Position numbers and translations under genes: made by a program. A stretch of 64,000 nucleotides of DNA. It comes from Sphingomonas phyllosphaerae 5.2. GTDB taxonomy: Bacteria; Pseudomonadota; Alphaproteobacteria; Sphingomonadales; Sphingomonadaceae. The stretch is taken from NCBI RefSeq assembly GCF_000419605.1, contig NZ_ATTI01000001.1, positions 719,501 through 783,500 on the forward strand. Reading direction: 5' to 3'. The notes below the pieces were generated by a model. That model searched no databases. It was not told where the DNA came from and saw only the letters and a program-made list of their open reading frames with translations. This document shows positions 44,597 to 52,065 of the stretch, in pieces (position 1 is the stretch's first letter; each line of letters starts with the position of its first letter).

Positions 44597-45435
44597 GGCA
44601 CCGTCAAACCAAATGCGCCTGCTGGTAATCGGGTGAGGGTGGGGTAGGGCAGACCATGCCCCGTCCCCGCAAGCCAGCCTCTCCGTTCCGCTACTTCAAC
44701 TCGTCGCCGGAGGTCATCCGGCTGGTGGTGCTGATGTATGTTCGCTTCCCGCTGTCACTGCGCAACGTGGAGGACCTGCTGTTCGAGCGTGGGATCGACA
44801 TTTGCCACGAGACGGTGCGGCTGTGGTGGAACAGGTTCGGACCGCTGTTCGCAGGCGAGGTGCGCCGTCAGCGCGTGAGCCGGATGCGTGGCTTTCGTCA
44901 TTGGCGCTGGCACCTGGACGAGATGTACGTGAAGCTGAACGGAGAGATGGTCTACCTGTGGAGAGCGGTCGACCATGAGGGAGAAATCCTCGAGAGTTAC
45001 GTCACCCGCACCAGAGACAAGGATGCAGCACTCCGCTTCATGAAGAAGGCGCTCAAACGCCATGGCTCACCTGAGGCAATCACCACCGATGGCTTGCGCT
45101 CTTACGGCGCTGCGATGAACGAGCTCGGCAACCGCGACAAGCAGGAGGTGGGCCGCTGGGCCAATAACCGGGTGGAAAACTCACACCTGCCGTTCCGACG
45201 GCGAGAACGGGCGATGCTGCGGTTCCGGCAGATGAAGACGCTGCAGAAGTTCGCCTCTGTCCATGCCAACGTCCACAACCACTTCAGCCTCGAACGCCAC
45301 CTCATCGATCGACAGACTTATCGGGAACGACGCTCCGCCGCATTGGCGGAGTGGCAGTCGCTCGTCAGCTGAACGCCGCCGTCAAAGACCGAATCGCATC
45401 GTGTAGAGAGCGGTTCGCATTAGACTGACAGCACC
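44597..45435 (+). mobile_element. IS6-family element, copy 2 (839 bp)
   Basis: The left end is GGCACCGTCAAACC and the right end, reverse-complemented, is GGTGCTGTCAGTCT. It has the same size and orientation as copy 1. Flanks differ (ggctgcgg and agcggcac). It truncates the lipoprotein gene on its right. Confidence 0.9.
44656..45372 (+). CDS. IS6-family transposase
   Basis: A 238-aa intact transposase with the same DDE motifs as copy 1 (WHLDEMYVKLNGE, AITTDGLRSYGAAMNELG, RVENSHLPFRRRERAM). Differences from copy 1 are about a dozen substitutions, such as EVRRQRVSRM for DIRRARVSRM. It could supply activity for the decayed copies. Confidence 0.95.
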   Translation: MPRPRKPASPFRYFNSSPEVIRLVVLMYVRFPLSLRNVEDLLFERGIDICHETVRLWWNRFGPLFAGEVRRQRVSRMRGFRHWRWHLDEMYVKLNGEMVYLWRAVDHEGEILESYVTRTRDKDAALRFMKKALKRHGSPEAITTDGLRSYGAAMNELGNRDKQEVGRWANNRVENSHLPFRRRERAMLRFRQMKTLQKFASVHANVHNHFSLERHLIDRQTYRERRSAALAEWQSLVS

Positions 45436-45764
45436 AGCGGCACGCTGGTTTTGCGCGAGGGGGTTGCCTTGACCAGAACGAGACTGCCGTCTGCAACGTT
45501 GACGGGTATCCCTTGTGTGAGATCGATCCGCTTCGACCACCCGCCGCCGAGCACCGTCACGCGCACGATCAGGCGGCCGGCCCAAACGCATTGAGCATCT
45601 TTAGGGCAGCGGCTGTCTTCGCTGACGTGGTCCGGGCGCACACGCGGGCCGTTGACCGCGGCGATCTTGCCCAGCCGTACCGGTCCTTCGACCGGACGGA
45701 CAGAGATGCAGCCGGCGACAATCACCGGAAGGCAGGCCATTACGGCGACCCGTATGCCCGCCAC
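45420..45764 (-). CDS. Lipoprotein, C-terminus truncated by IS6 copy 2
   Basis: About 114 aa with a lipobox (VIVAGC) after a short signal. The mature part (VRLGKIAAVNGPRVRPDHVSEDSRCPKDAQCVWAGRLIVRV) resembles a common Sphingomonad lipoprotein with paired Cys. The last codons and the stop are supplied by the IS6 right end, so the usual final strand is lost. The start is uncertain: GTG 45764 gives an Arg-containing signal, and ATG 45740 is also possible. The protein may be unstable. Confidence 0.65.
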   Translation of the reverse strand: MAGIRVAVMACLPVIVAGCISVRPVEGPVRLGKIAAVNGPRVRPDHVSEDSRCPKDAQCVWAGRLIVRVTVLGGGWSKRIDLTQGIPVNVADGSLVLVKATPSRKTSVPLVLSV

Positions 45765-45768
45765 ACGG

Positions 45769-46058
45769 TCAGCCACAGGATGCAGACACGATGCGGCCTT
45801 CGGCAACGGTGACGGTAACGCGCTCCACCCGGTAATCCTTCGTCATTGGATCGCCTTGCGCCAAACGCCTGATGATCGAGCTGTGCGTACGGCGGAGAAT
45901 GGCCGCATCGTCGGGCGCCACCTGCCCGACGAGCGCTGCGGCGCCTTTGGGTTGCAGGTCGACAGCCGGGCCGGGGCGCTTTCGCCCGTCGTGGTACAAG
46001 CACCGAGCGCAGCCAAGGCGCTTAGCGCCGTCATCGTCAAGGAGGTGTCGGTTCGCAT
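45769..46058 (-). pseudogene. I78-type peptidase inhibitor lipoprotein, frameshifted
   Basis: The first frame from ATG 46058 encodes a lipoprotein signal (SALAALGAC) up to STCNPK. The second frame continues with AAALVGQVAPDDAAILRRTH, MTKDYRVERVTVTVAEGRIVSASCG, the Inhibitor_I78 pattern of conserved Cys, Arg-Leu-type strand and terminal CG. The shift lies near the AAAGGCGCC at about 45945. It is either a real inactivation or a sequencing slip. Confidence 0.65.
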
Positions 46059-46138
46059 GCTACTACCTTCGTCAAACATGGCCCTGGATCGTGCTCGAAC
46101 GAAGCTGAACGGCAGTGGTGCAGTCGGCATCGTACTGG

Positions 46139-46642
46139 TCAGCGCTGGCTGATCAGTTCGGCGATCGGCAGCGTCTGGGGGGCTGCGCGTAACGTCTCGG
46201 CCAGCGGCCGGTGCGCGTCGCGGTCGCAGCCATAATCATACAAGAGGTGACCCGTGCCACCATCGCCGGTCCATGTGACGTCGATCGAAGGAAGATCGGT
46301 TACGTACACCTTGCAGGTATCCGGTCCGGTCAGCAGCACTTCGCCCACGGAGAGATAGGGTTGGAGCCGGCCGAACAAACTCGCGACCTGTACCGGTGTC
46401 GCTGTGAAGCGGCGCTCGCCCACCACGGCCGTGTTGCTCGTCCCGTTGAAGACGCCGGCGCCATCGGCATCGATCGTTACGCTATAGACCGGGCAGAACC
46501 CATGGCATGGCGTCGTCGCATAGGTCAGACTGCGGATTCCAAATCGAGCAGATGCAACGGCCTGCGGCTCCACCTTGTGCCCGGTCGTGGCGCATCCACT
46601 CAGCGCTAACGTCGTCCCTGCCAACCACCCCATCAACCGCAT
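46139..46642 (-). CDS. DUF6438-type lipoprotein
   Basis: A 167-aa lipoprotein (lipobox ALSGC) with a domain matching DUF6438: FGIRSLTYATTPCHGFCPVYSVTIDADGAGVF, then GERRFTATPVQVASLFGRL and SIDVTWTGDGG. Paired Cys in PCHGFCP are characteristic. Function unknown; probably periplasmic. The start at 46642 has GGTGGGAG at normal spacing; 46648 is also possible. Confidence 0.75.
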   Translation of the reverse strand: MRLMGWLAGTTLALSGCATTGHKVEPQAVASARFGIRSLTYATTPCHGFCPVYSVTIDADGAGVFNGTSNTAVVGERRFTATPVQVASLFGRLQPYLSVGEVLLTGPDTCKVYVTDLPSIDVTWTGDGGTGHLLYDYGCDRDAHRPLAETLRAAPQTLPIAELISQR

Positions 46643-46691
46643 TGTCATCTCCCACCAGGCATGTTCGGATCTCGATCGCCGACCCATCACG

Positions 46692-47084
46692 TCAAGCCGC
46701 GACAAACTCGATGTTGGGATGATCGCCAATGATCTCGAGGACGATATCGAAATAGGTTTGTCCAGCGCCTTGCTCGAGGGCATCCAACTGACGGGCGATC
46801 ATGTCGATGTTGAACGTGCCGGGCCGTTGCAGCTTTTCTGTCAGGAACGTGCGCGTCGCTGCGAAGCCGAGCGCCGATCTGCTGGCGTCCACGTCCCGCC
46901 AGATCAGTTTGACCGGCTCATGCCCTTCGATCGCGCCATAGCCCCCGTAAAGCATGTCGTTCAACGCATCGAGGCTTTCGCCGAGCGACCAGCTTTCGTC
47001 AGCCATGAAGAGGCGATTGATCTCGGCATAAAATGTCGGGATGTCGATGATGGCGTGGCCAAGAATCTCCAATGTCTTGGTCAT
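46692..47084 (-). CDS. Barstar-family (RNase inhibitor-like) protein
   Basis: A 130-aa cytoplasmic protein with the barstar fold pattern: an N-terminal strand (EILGHAIIDIPTFYAEINRLFM), the SLGESLDALNDMLYGGYG segment with conserved Leu-Asp-Leu-x-Asp-type spacing, and an LIWRDVDASR strand. Barstars inhibit barnase-type ribonucleases. No barnase-like gene is adjacent, so it may be an orphan immunity protein. It starts 6 bp after the stop of the gene upstream on the same strand. Confidence 0.8.
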   Translation of the reverse strand: MTKTLEILGHAIIDIPTFYAEINRLFMADESWSLGESLDALNDMLYGGYGAIEGHEPVKLIWRDVDASRSALGFAATRTFLTEKLQRPGTFNIDMIARQLDALEQGAGQTYFDIVLEIIGDHPNIEFVAA

Positions 47085-47090
47085 GTCAGG

Positions 47091-47582
47091 TCAGCCCGCC
47101 GCCATGCCTTCGACAGCGCGCAGCGGGGTCTGCTCGAACGTGACGGGCTGTCCGACTGCTCCGAAAAGCTGCGCCGTGAGTGGTGCCGAGATCGTCCCGA
47201 TACCAATGTTAAGCGTGAGACGGGCAATGAGAACGCCTCGACTGCGAGGAAAGACAGGGCTGGCGATCCAGCGGATCTCGGCCGCTGCGCGGTGGCCGGT
47301 CGCGAGCCGAAGCGGCACCATCACCGGGCCCGGGTGCATCCCACGCGGTGCCTGCCGAACCGCCGGGGCAATACGATTTTGCGCATCGCGTAGCTGGACC
47401 TGCGGCAGAGCTGCCAACGTGCAATCCGGCCCCATATTGCCGACCGATATCTCGGTTCCCGAGTGCGATGTGCCATTTAAATCCCCATCGCGGGCGTCGA
47501 GCGACAGGCGAAGCTGACCTGCTTGGCAAGGTGGCGATAGCGGGGACGACACGGTGAGCAACAATATAGCGATGATCGGCAT
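47091..47582 (-). CDS. DUF4232-like secreted protein
   Basis: A 163-aa exported protein with a signal ending near PPCQAG. The mature part shows a DUF4232-like pattern: LRLSLDARDGDLNGTSHSGTEISVGNMGPDCTL followed by LPQVQLRDAQN, and a later strand (AAEIRWIASPVF). Two Cys (CQAG and CTL) may form a disulfide. It is encoded directly before barstar and may be in the same transcript. Confidence 0.6.
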   Translation of the reverse strand: MPIIAILLLTVSSPLSPPCQAGQLRLSLDARDGDLNGTSHSGTEISVGNMGPDCTLAALPQVQLRDAQNRIAPAVRQAPRGMHPGPVMVPLRLATGHRAAAEIRWIASPVFPRSRGVLIARLTLNIGIGTISAPLTAQLFGAVGQPVTFEQTPLRAVEGMAAG

Positions 47583-47659
47583 GTCCGATTCCCATCAAAG
47601 GTATGGCCGGGCGTCACGAACAGCGGCGAAACGGCATTTCCGTGATGCCCGGGCTCGCA

Positions 47660-48364
47660 TCAGTAGCGGCAATAGCCCTCATCATGGGACACCATGAGGC
47701 AATCCGTTTTTCCGGCAAGGGCGCTGCGATTGATCGCATTCCCCTTGCTCGGACGGAGGGTTTCAGTGACGCCGTTGCGGCGGAAGCTCAAGCCCGCGGG
47801 CGTGACCTTGCCTATGAATTTGCCGTGCATATCGGCGTCGAGCCCCCATTGGTTGTCAATCACGAAGCCGCTGTCCTGATGACTGATTTTCAAAAAGGTG
47901 CCTTCGCCGCCCCTCCATCGACCGACAAATGCGGCAGGGGGTAGCAGGCGCGTCGCGGTGCTCGCCTGAGGCAGCCTCGCCCCGAGTGTCGCCGTACGAG
48001 CCCTGGTCACCTTGATCCAGCATTGCGCAACGGCAATCGATGCCATCGATCCGCCGCTCTGGCCGCGGGCAAGGCAGTCACGATCCCGTGACTTCAACCA
48101 CGCGCGCTGCTCGGCAAGCAGCTTCTGTTGCGCGGCCGGGCGCAGTTGGCCGCGCAGAGAAGCGTAGCGAGCGCTCATCTGCGCATCGGCGCTGCGCAGG
48201 TCGTGTGCCGCACAACGCTGTATGTCCAACGTCGACGTGCATCGGGCAGGCGGAGGATCACGAAACGCCGGATTGTTCATGAAGGCGCCGGCGGTCTGCG
48301 CGCTCGCGGGCATCGCACAGACGACACCGGCGACGATCACGGCAAAATCCACAATTCGCTTCAC
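47660..48364 (-). CDS. LprI-like (DUF1311) secreted protein
   Basis: A 234-aa exported protein. The signal is VKRIVDFAVIVAGVVCAMPASA from a GTG at 48364 with an AGGAG site. The LprI/DUF1311 domain is at about residues 30-120: CTSTLDIQRCAAHDLRSADAQMSARYASLRGQL, EQRAWLKSRDRDC and SIAVAQCWIKVTRART, with four Cys. Members inhibit lysozyme in some species. A C-terminal beta-domain (FVGRWRGGEGTFLKIS) follows. Confidence 0.78.
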   Translation of the reverse strand: MKRIVDFAVIVAGVVCAMPASAQTAGAFMNNPAFRDPPPARCTSTLDIQRCAAHDLRSADAQMSARYASLRGQLRPAAQQKLLAEQRAWLKSRDRDCLARGQSGGSMASIAVAQCWIKVTRARTATLGARLPQASTATRLLPPAAFVGRWRGGEGTFLKISHQDSGFVIDNQWGLDADMHGKFIGKVTPAGLSFRRNGVTETLRPSKGNAINRSALAGKTDCLMVSHDEGYCRY

Positions 48365-48646
48365 ATTCTTCTCCTCTTGATCAAGCCTGCGCGATTGTGG
48401 CGAGCTCAATATGAATGTTCGATGCCAGGCCCACCCGAGGATCAACCCCCGTCGAGGTGGCCTGCACTGAGACAGGCGGCATCACAGCATCCGGGGCGCC
48501 ACATCGGCTTCGCGCCAGCGGTCAAGGAAGCGGTGTTTGGGCGTCGTCACAGACGAGATTGGAAAGCGTTTGCCTTCCCGTTTCATCCTTCCAATGGGAA
48601 CGCCTTGCCGTCTTGCAGGCTGTTAGTTCGTGGGAACGCTTCTCCG
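48365..48646. other. Non-coding stretch upstream of the LprI-like gene
   Basis: No gene or strong repeat is seen. It holds the leader and presumably the promoter of the LprI-like gene and leads into an IS6 end fragment. Confidence 0.5.
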
Positions 48647-48691
48647 GACGCCGTCAAAACAAATGCACCCGCTGGTAATCTGGTGAGGGTA
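48647..48691 (+). mobile_element. IS6-family left-end scrap
   Basis: GACGCCGTCAAAACAAATG followed by ACCCGCTGGTAATCTGGTG is nearly identical to the left end of IS6 copy 3 (54070). It stops after about 45 bp. Confidence 0.75.
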
Positions 48692-48878
48692 CCTGGAGCA
48701 AACTCTCGCGTGATGCCGCTGCCGCCACTTATCTGTCACGTCGTTCGCGTTCATGGCGGGGATGGGGACGGGCCAGCAATGCTGGCACTTGTAAAAAAGG
48801 GTCAGTTAACCCCGAAACTGTAACCTATGTAGGCCATTTGCCCGATGCTACTGTAATGACAGCCGTTTGGGGTTCGAG

Positions 48879-49043
48879 ATGGTTCAGAATCCTTATGCAG
48901 AGGGCATGAAGGCCGGGGCAGGCGGCAGATTGACCGGGGATGATTGCCCCTATCAATCCGTACTCGTCGAGCATGAACGCGCTGAGTGGATGCGGGGGTT
49001 TGATTTAAGTAGAAAGGATCAAGCCCCTCGCCGAAGCAAGTAG
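48879..49043 (+). CDS. Small RMF-like protein
   Basis: A 54-aa protein with the ribosome-modulation-factor-like pattern MVQNPYAEGMKAGAGGR, DCPYQSVLVEHERAEWMRGFD and a basic tail. RMF-type proteins bind ribosomes in stationary phase; many alphaproteobacterial small homologs are untested. The ATG at 48879 is preceded by GGTTCGAG, a weak site. Confidence 0.55.
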   Translation: MVQNPYAEGMKAGAGGRLTGDDCPYQSVLVEHERAEWMRGFDLSRKDQAPRRSK

Positions 49044-49176
49044 CGGACAGCTTGGCCGGCTGGTCTCCCAACGCGATGAGCAGGGCCATACGCGAGACCT
49101 GCGACGTCGCCTTCGTAGCGAAAAGCAGGTAGCCAGACGCCACTTACCAACCAGTGCTGTAGGCGGCTTACACACG

Positions 49177-49359
49177 ATGTCCGACGAACTGGAGCTGGCC
49201 GATGGTGTCTCTCTGCGGGCAGAGGCTGCTCGTTGTCGACGGGTTGCAGAGAGCCTGAGCAGCAAGGCCGACCGAACCGTAATGCTGCGCCTGGCAGAGG
49301 AGAGGGAACAAGCAGCAGCATCGTGGGAGCGTCGCCGCTACAAATCAGCTGACGAGTAG
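49177..49359 (+). CDS. Small hypothetical protein (60 aa)
   Basis: A predicted single charged helix (LRAEAARCRRVAESLSSKAD, then MLRLAEEREQAAASWERRR). Many Sphingomonad genomes carry short proteins of this style with an alternating Arg/Glu/Ala pattern. Function unknown. The start is ATG 49177. Confidence 0.6.
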   Translation: MSDELELADGVSLRAEAARCRRVAESLSSKADRTVMLRLAEEREQAAASWERRRYKSADE

Positions 49360-49445
49360 CGAAATGGCACACACATCGCCGTCCACCTCATCCGAAGACG
49401 CGAGGCGATGTAGCACCAAGATCCTCGCCGACTTAAGGGGACCAC

Positions 49446-49652
49446 ATGGATGCCACTCCCCAATTCGTAGTGCTGATGCGACCCGAGCGCGAGAACGGCG
49501 GGGCCTTCGGGATCTACGCCGTCAATGAGAAGCGCTGGCTCGACATCATCTACAAAACCGAGAGCGAGGCAACAAACGCCTTGATGAGGTTGCGCGCCTA
49601 TCACGCGCGATCACCCACCTCGAATGAGCGCCTCAGCAAGGTAAAAAAATAG
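49446..49652 (+). CDS. Small hypothetical protein (68 aa)
   Basis: A 68-aa protein (PQFVVLMRPERENGGAFGIY, then WLDIIYKTESEATNALMRL) that looks like a small alpha/beta domain with a basic Lys-rich end. An AAGGGGA site precedes ATG 49446. The stop codon lies inside a hairpin. Not recognised. Confidence 0.65.
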   Translation: MDATPQFVVLMRPERENGGAFGIYAVNEKRWLDIIYKTESEATNALMRLRAYHARSPTSNERLSKVKK

Positions 49653-49668
49653 CGGGGCTAGCCCGCTA
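49650..49668. terminator. Bidirectional terminator-like hairpin
   Basis: TAGCGGG and CCCGCTA form a 7-bp stem around GCTAG. On the minus strand it is followed by seven T, and on the plus strand by GTTT. It would end both the 68-aa gene and the thioesterase gene. Confidence 0.7.
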
Positions 49669-49799
49669 GTTTAGAGAAAGGGAACACATTCCGCAGGCTT
49701 TTTGCGCTTCATTTATGGCGATCGTGACTTCGAGAAGACGCCATGATGAAGCTACACGGCATCTGGCTGGCGACCTGTCTCAACAGGCTGTCTCGGTGA

Positions 49800-50234
49800 T
49801 CAGCGCTCAGGCTGGAGGTCAGCCGGTGGAAAGAAGTGCTCGATCACGTCCTGCGCGAGCCGCGCGGGACGCAAGGTGGCTGCATCGATACAGCACCAAC
49901 TCGACTTCACCTCTGCGAGAACCTCCTCGCCGCGCTTGATCACGGTTTCGTAGAAGGCGCGCGCGCCATGCACCTTCTCCAGCAGGACGGTGGCGATCAC
50001 ATCATCCTCGAGAAACGCCGGCTTACGGTAGGTGATCTCGTGCTTGAGCGCGACCCACAGGTGCTGGGCGGCAATTTCTGCTGGAGCCAGCGCGCGCCAA
50101 TGATCAAGCACCGCCGCCTGTACCCACTTCAGGTAGCTCGCATTGTTCACGTGCCCCATAAAATCGATGTCAGCCGACTCGATGCCGATTGCGAAGCGAT
50201 GTGGAGCAGCGGTGGTCACATCGCACCATACCAC
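49800..50234 (-). CDS. Acyl-CoA thioesterase, 4HBT family
   Basis: A 144-aa hotdog thioesterase. The 4-hydroxybenzoyl-CoA-type active site is in ESADIDFMGHVNNASYLKW, with Asp and the HxNN-type motif. YRKPAFLEDDVIATV and VLAEVKSSWCCIDAATLRP follow the family layout. It probably hydrolyses short or aromatic acyl-CoA. A single gene, ending at the shared terminator. Confidence 0.88.
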   Translation of the reverse strand: MVWCDVTTAAPHRFAIGIESADIDFMGHVNNASYLKWVQAAVLDHWRALAPAEIAAQHLWVALKHEITYRKPAFLEDDVIATVLLEKVHGARAFYETVIKRGEEVLAEVKSSWCCIDAATLRPARLAQDVIEHFFPPADLQPER

Positions 50235-50412
50235 CTCCCGTGAGCATCCGCAGCACAGATTGGGGCTGCAAGTGTTCGAAAGCGTGAGCGCTGCTGGTGC
50301 CGGTTGTCCTTAGCCGCGGCGGCACCATGTTAGCGTAACTGCCAGCTTCCATATTGCGAGCGCGGGCAGCTGAGAGACCTAGCGCTCCCGCTTGCCAGCG
50401 AGGATGCGTGTC

Positions 50413-50589
50413 ATGGACATGAACGAGCTCTACCGCGTCCATCAAATCTCAATCACGCAAGCGGCGAACGCGGCATCAATCGAGGCGCGGATCTCACACG
50501 CGGGACGTGCCAGTGGGTATGCCGCGCTGATCGCGAAGCGCCAGCTGTCGTTCGGCGTCATCCATCCCACGCTGGTCTCGCCGTCATGA
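50413..50589 (+). CDS. Small hypothetical protein (58 aa)
   Basis: MDMNELYRVHQISITQAANA with ARISHAGRASGYAALIAKRQL matches a recurrent Sphingomonad small-protein style (NELYRxHQ). ATGA overlap couples it to the next gene. Function unknown. Confidence 0.65.
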   Translation: MDMNELYRVHQISITQAANAASIEARISHAGRASGYAALIAKRQLSFGVIHPTLVSPS

Positions 50590-50858
50590 GCGAGGACCCG
50601 GAAGTTTTGCCGCCATTGTCAAAGCCGCGACGCGCTTTCCGCCCGGCCTCCAAATCTCCGCAAATCTCTCCTGAAGCGGCCGCGCGAGAGGGAGCAATTC
50701 TGCGAATCGCGATTACGGCGCTTGGGTCAGAAGCCGCTCAGACCTTTCTCAATACACCTAACAATCAACTCGACGGTCGTCCGCTCTCGGTAGCTACGAA
50801 CGACGCGGGCGGTTTCGAAGCGGTTGCATCAGCCATTCGTGACTTAGGGAGAGCGTGA
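50586..50858 (+). CDS. MbcA/ParS/Xre antitoxin-like C-terminal domain protein
   Basis: A 90-aa protein. Residues about 38-88 (ITALGSEAAQTFLNTPNNQL, then GRPLSVATNDAGGFEAVASAI) match the toxin-binding domain of MbcA/ParS/Xre antitoxins, including the FL-x-TPN turn and the RPL motif. The HTH half is missing and no RES-domain toxin is adjacent, so it may be an orphan. It is coupled on both sides. Confidence 0.65.
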   Translation: MSEDPEVLPPLSKPRRAFRPASKSPQISPEAAAREGAILRIAITALGSEAAQTFLNTPNNQLDGRPLSVATNDAGGFEAVASAIRDLGRA

Positions 50859-51004
50859 TGACGAGAGGCCAAGAAAAGGCTGCTGAAGGCGGCAAGAATG
50901 ACCCAGGCGAGAACGATGAGGATCGGGACATCATTGGTAAGCACCAAGAAGACCTAACCTCGGAGGATCTGAAGGGCGACACACGCGAGACCAAGACCAA
51001 GTGA
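50858..51004 (+). CDS. Small hydrophilic protein (48 aa)
   Basis: A highly charged, disordered-looking 48-aa protein (MTRGQEKAAEGGKNDPGEND, ending GDTRETKTK). The ATG overlaps the previous stop (TGATG). Third gene of a small operon; not recognised. Confidence 0.55.
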   Translation: MTRGQEKAAEGGKNDPGENDEDRDIIGKHQEDLTSEDLKGDTRETKTK

Positions 51005-51012
51005 CTCTACCG

Positions 51013-51037
51013 CTGTGGCGCTGCTCATGCGCCACAG
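51013..51037. terminator. Hairpin after the small operon
   Basis: CTGTGGCG pairs with CGCCACAG over a 9-base loop, 8 bp past the stop at 51004. There is no clear T-run. Confidence 0.45.
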
Positions 51038-51156
51038 CAGTCGATAGGAGCTGGAGAGTGCTTATCAAGCCTGCTCCGACTGCGACAGCCATTGCAGACA
51101 CGGCTGCCAGCGCGAGCCAGAGAAAGGCTTTGCCTGCCCTGATCCGGCATGGTCGA

Positions 51157-51627
51157 TCATCCAGAACCTGGCGCCTCTTCGTCAGACGCATGTTGCCCTT
51201 CGACACCGGTCATCCCTGACGCTTCAGCCGCGGCAATCCCGGACGTGTCTTCGACCTTGATGGTGCGACCCTGCATGACTTCGGTCCGGACACGCGATCC
51301 ATCATCGTCCTGATCGGGACCACGCGGACCCGGCTTCGGTCCGGTCTCCCCCTGATCGCTGAAGTCGTCGTCGCCTTGCGCCGCTGCGTTGGGGTTGTCG
51401 CTGCCGTCCTGACCTGCCTGGCCGCCGCCATGGTAGCCGATGTTCGACTGGCCGCCGTGCTTCGGAAAGCCTCCGCTCCGGTCGTCGTCGCCGTCACGGC
51501 CGTTGGGATAGCTGCCACCACCGCTCTCGCCTTGCTCGCTTCGGCCGCTTGGGTCGGTGTTCACGCCGTCTGGCGCGCCCTTCAGTCCATCTCCGCCAGC
51601 GGCGGGCATCGGCTTGCGGTCGCTCAT
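51157..51627 (-). CDS. Gly/Asp-rich low-complexity protein
   Basis: A 156-aa protein dominated by Gly, Asp, Ser, Gln and Pro (SYPNGRDGDDDRSGGFPKHG, GGGQAGQDGSDNPNAAAQG, GETGPKPGPRGPDQDDDGS). It looks fully disordered, with a slightly more ordered acidic C-terminus (VMQGRTIKVEDTSGIAAAEA). Likely a hydration- or stress-type disordered protein; this is inference. The start is ATG 51627. Confidence 0.6.
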   Translation of the reverse strand: MSDRKPMPAAGGDGLKGAPDGVNTDPSGRSEQGESGGGSYPNGRDGDDDRSGGFPKHGGQSNIGYHGGGQAGQDGSDNPNAAAQGDDDFSDQGETGPKPGPRGPDQDDDGSRVRTEVMQGRTIKVEDTSGIAAAEASGMTGVEGQHASDEEAPGSG

Positions 51628-51876
51628 TGTCGATCCTCTGCATGTGAGATTGCGGAACGCCTCGGTTCGTTGATCGGCTACGAACATCGCCTTCAAGCCC
51701 GCCTTCTGACGAGGACCTCATCTCCACGATCGAACACAAGGCGCTGCGGTGGGTAGGCAAGATAGCGGCTCAGCGCGGACCCCCTAGGCTACGGGTCCAT
51801 TCCGGAAAACGGGCGGCGGACGGCGGGCGCTGAGCCCCGGCTTTCAAGCGTTTCCGGAAGTGCCCTAAGCACAAAT

Positions 51877-51900
51877 GGTGCTGTCAAACCAATGAACCGC
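51877..51900. mobile_element. Left-end scrap, IS6-like/non-autonomous element
   Basis: GGTGCTGTCAAACCAATGAA matches the terminal repeat of the elements at 54281 and 57600 and the IS6 ends; the match stops after about 24 bp. The surrounding 51628-52065 holds no gene. Confidence 0.55.
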
Positions 51901-52065
51901 GCTGGGTTTCCCGGAGGCGTGGGGTTGTGAGTTACGCTGCCGTAGGCGCTTTCGCACCCATGTCATAAGCGTGTCCCGAGATCGCCCCGCGATCGTCATC
52001 GCAACGCCGCGGCACTGCAACAAAGCTACTCCAAAGGCCCCGCAGGAACTGGGGCGGGACGCGAC

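Noticed and set aside
50931..51206. A 91-aa minus-strand frame with one hydrophobic segment
   Set aside because: It overlaps the small plus-strand operon and its terminator hairpin; the second half is low-quality, and no start signal is evident. A short membrane protein cannot be excluded.
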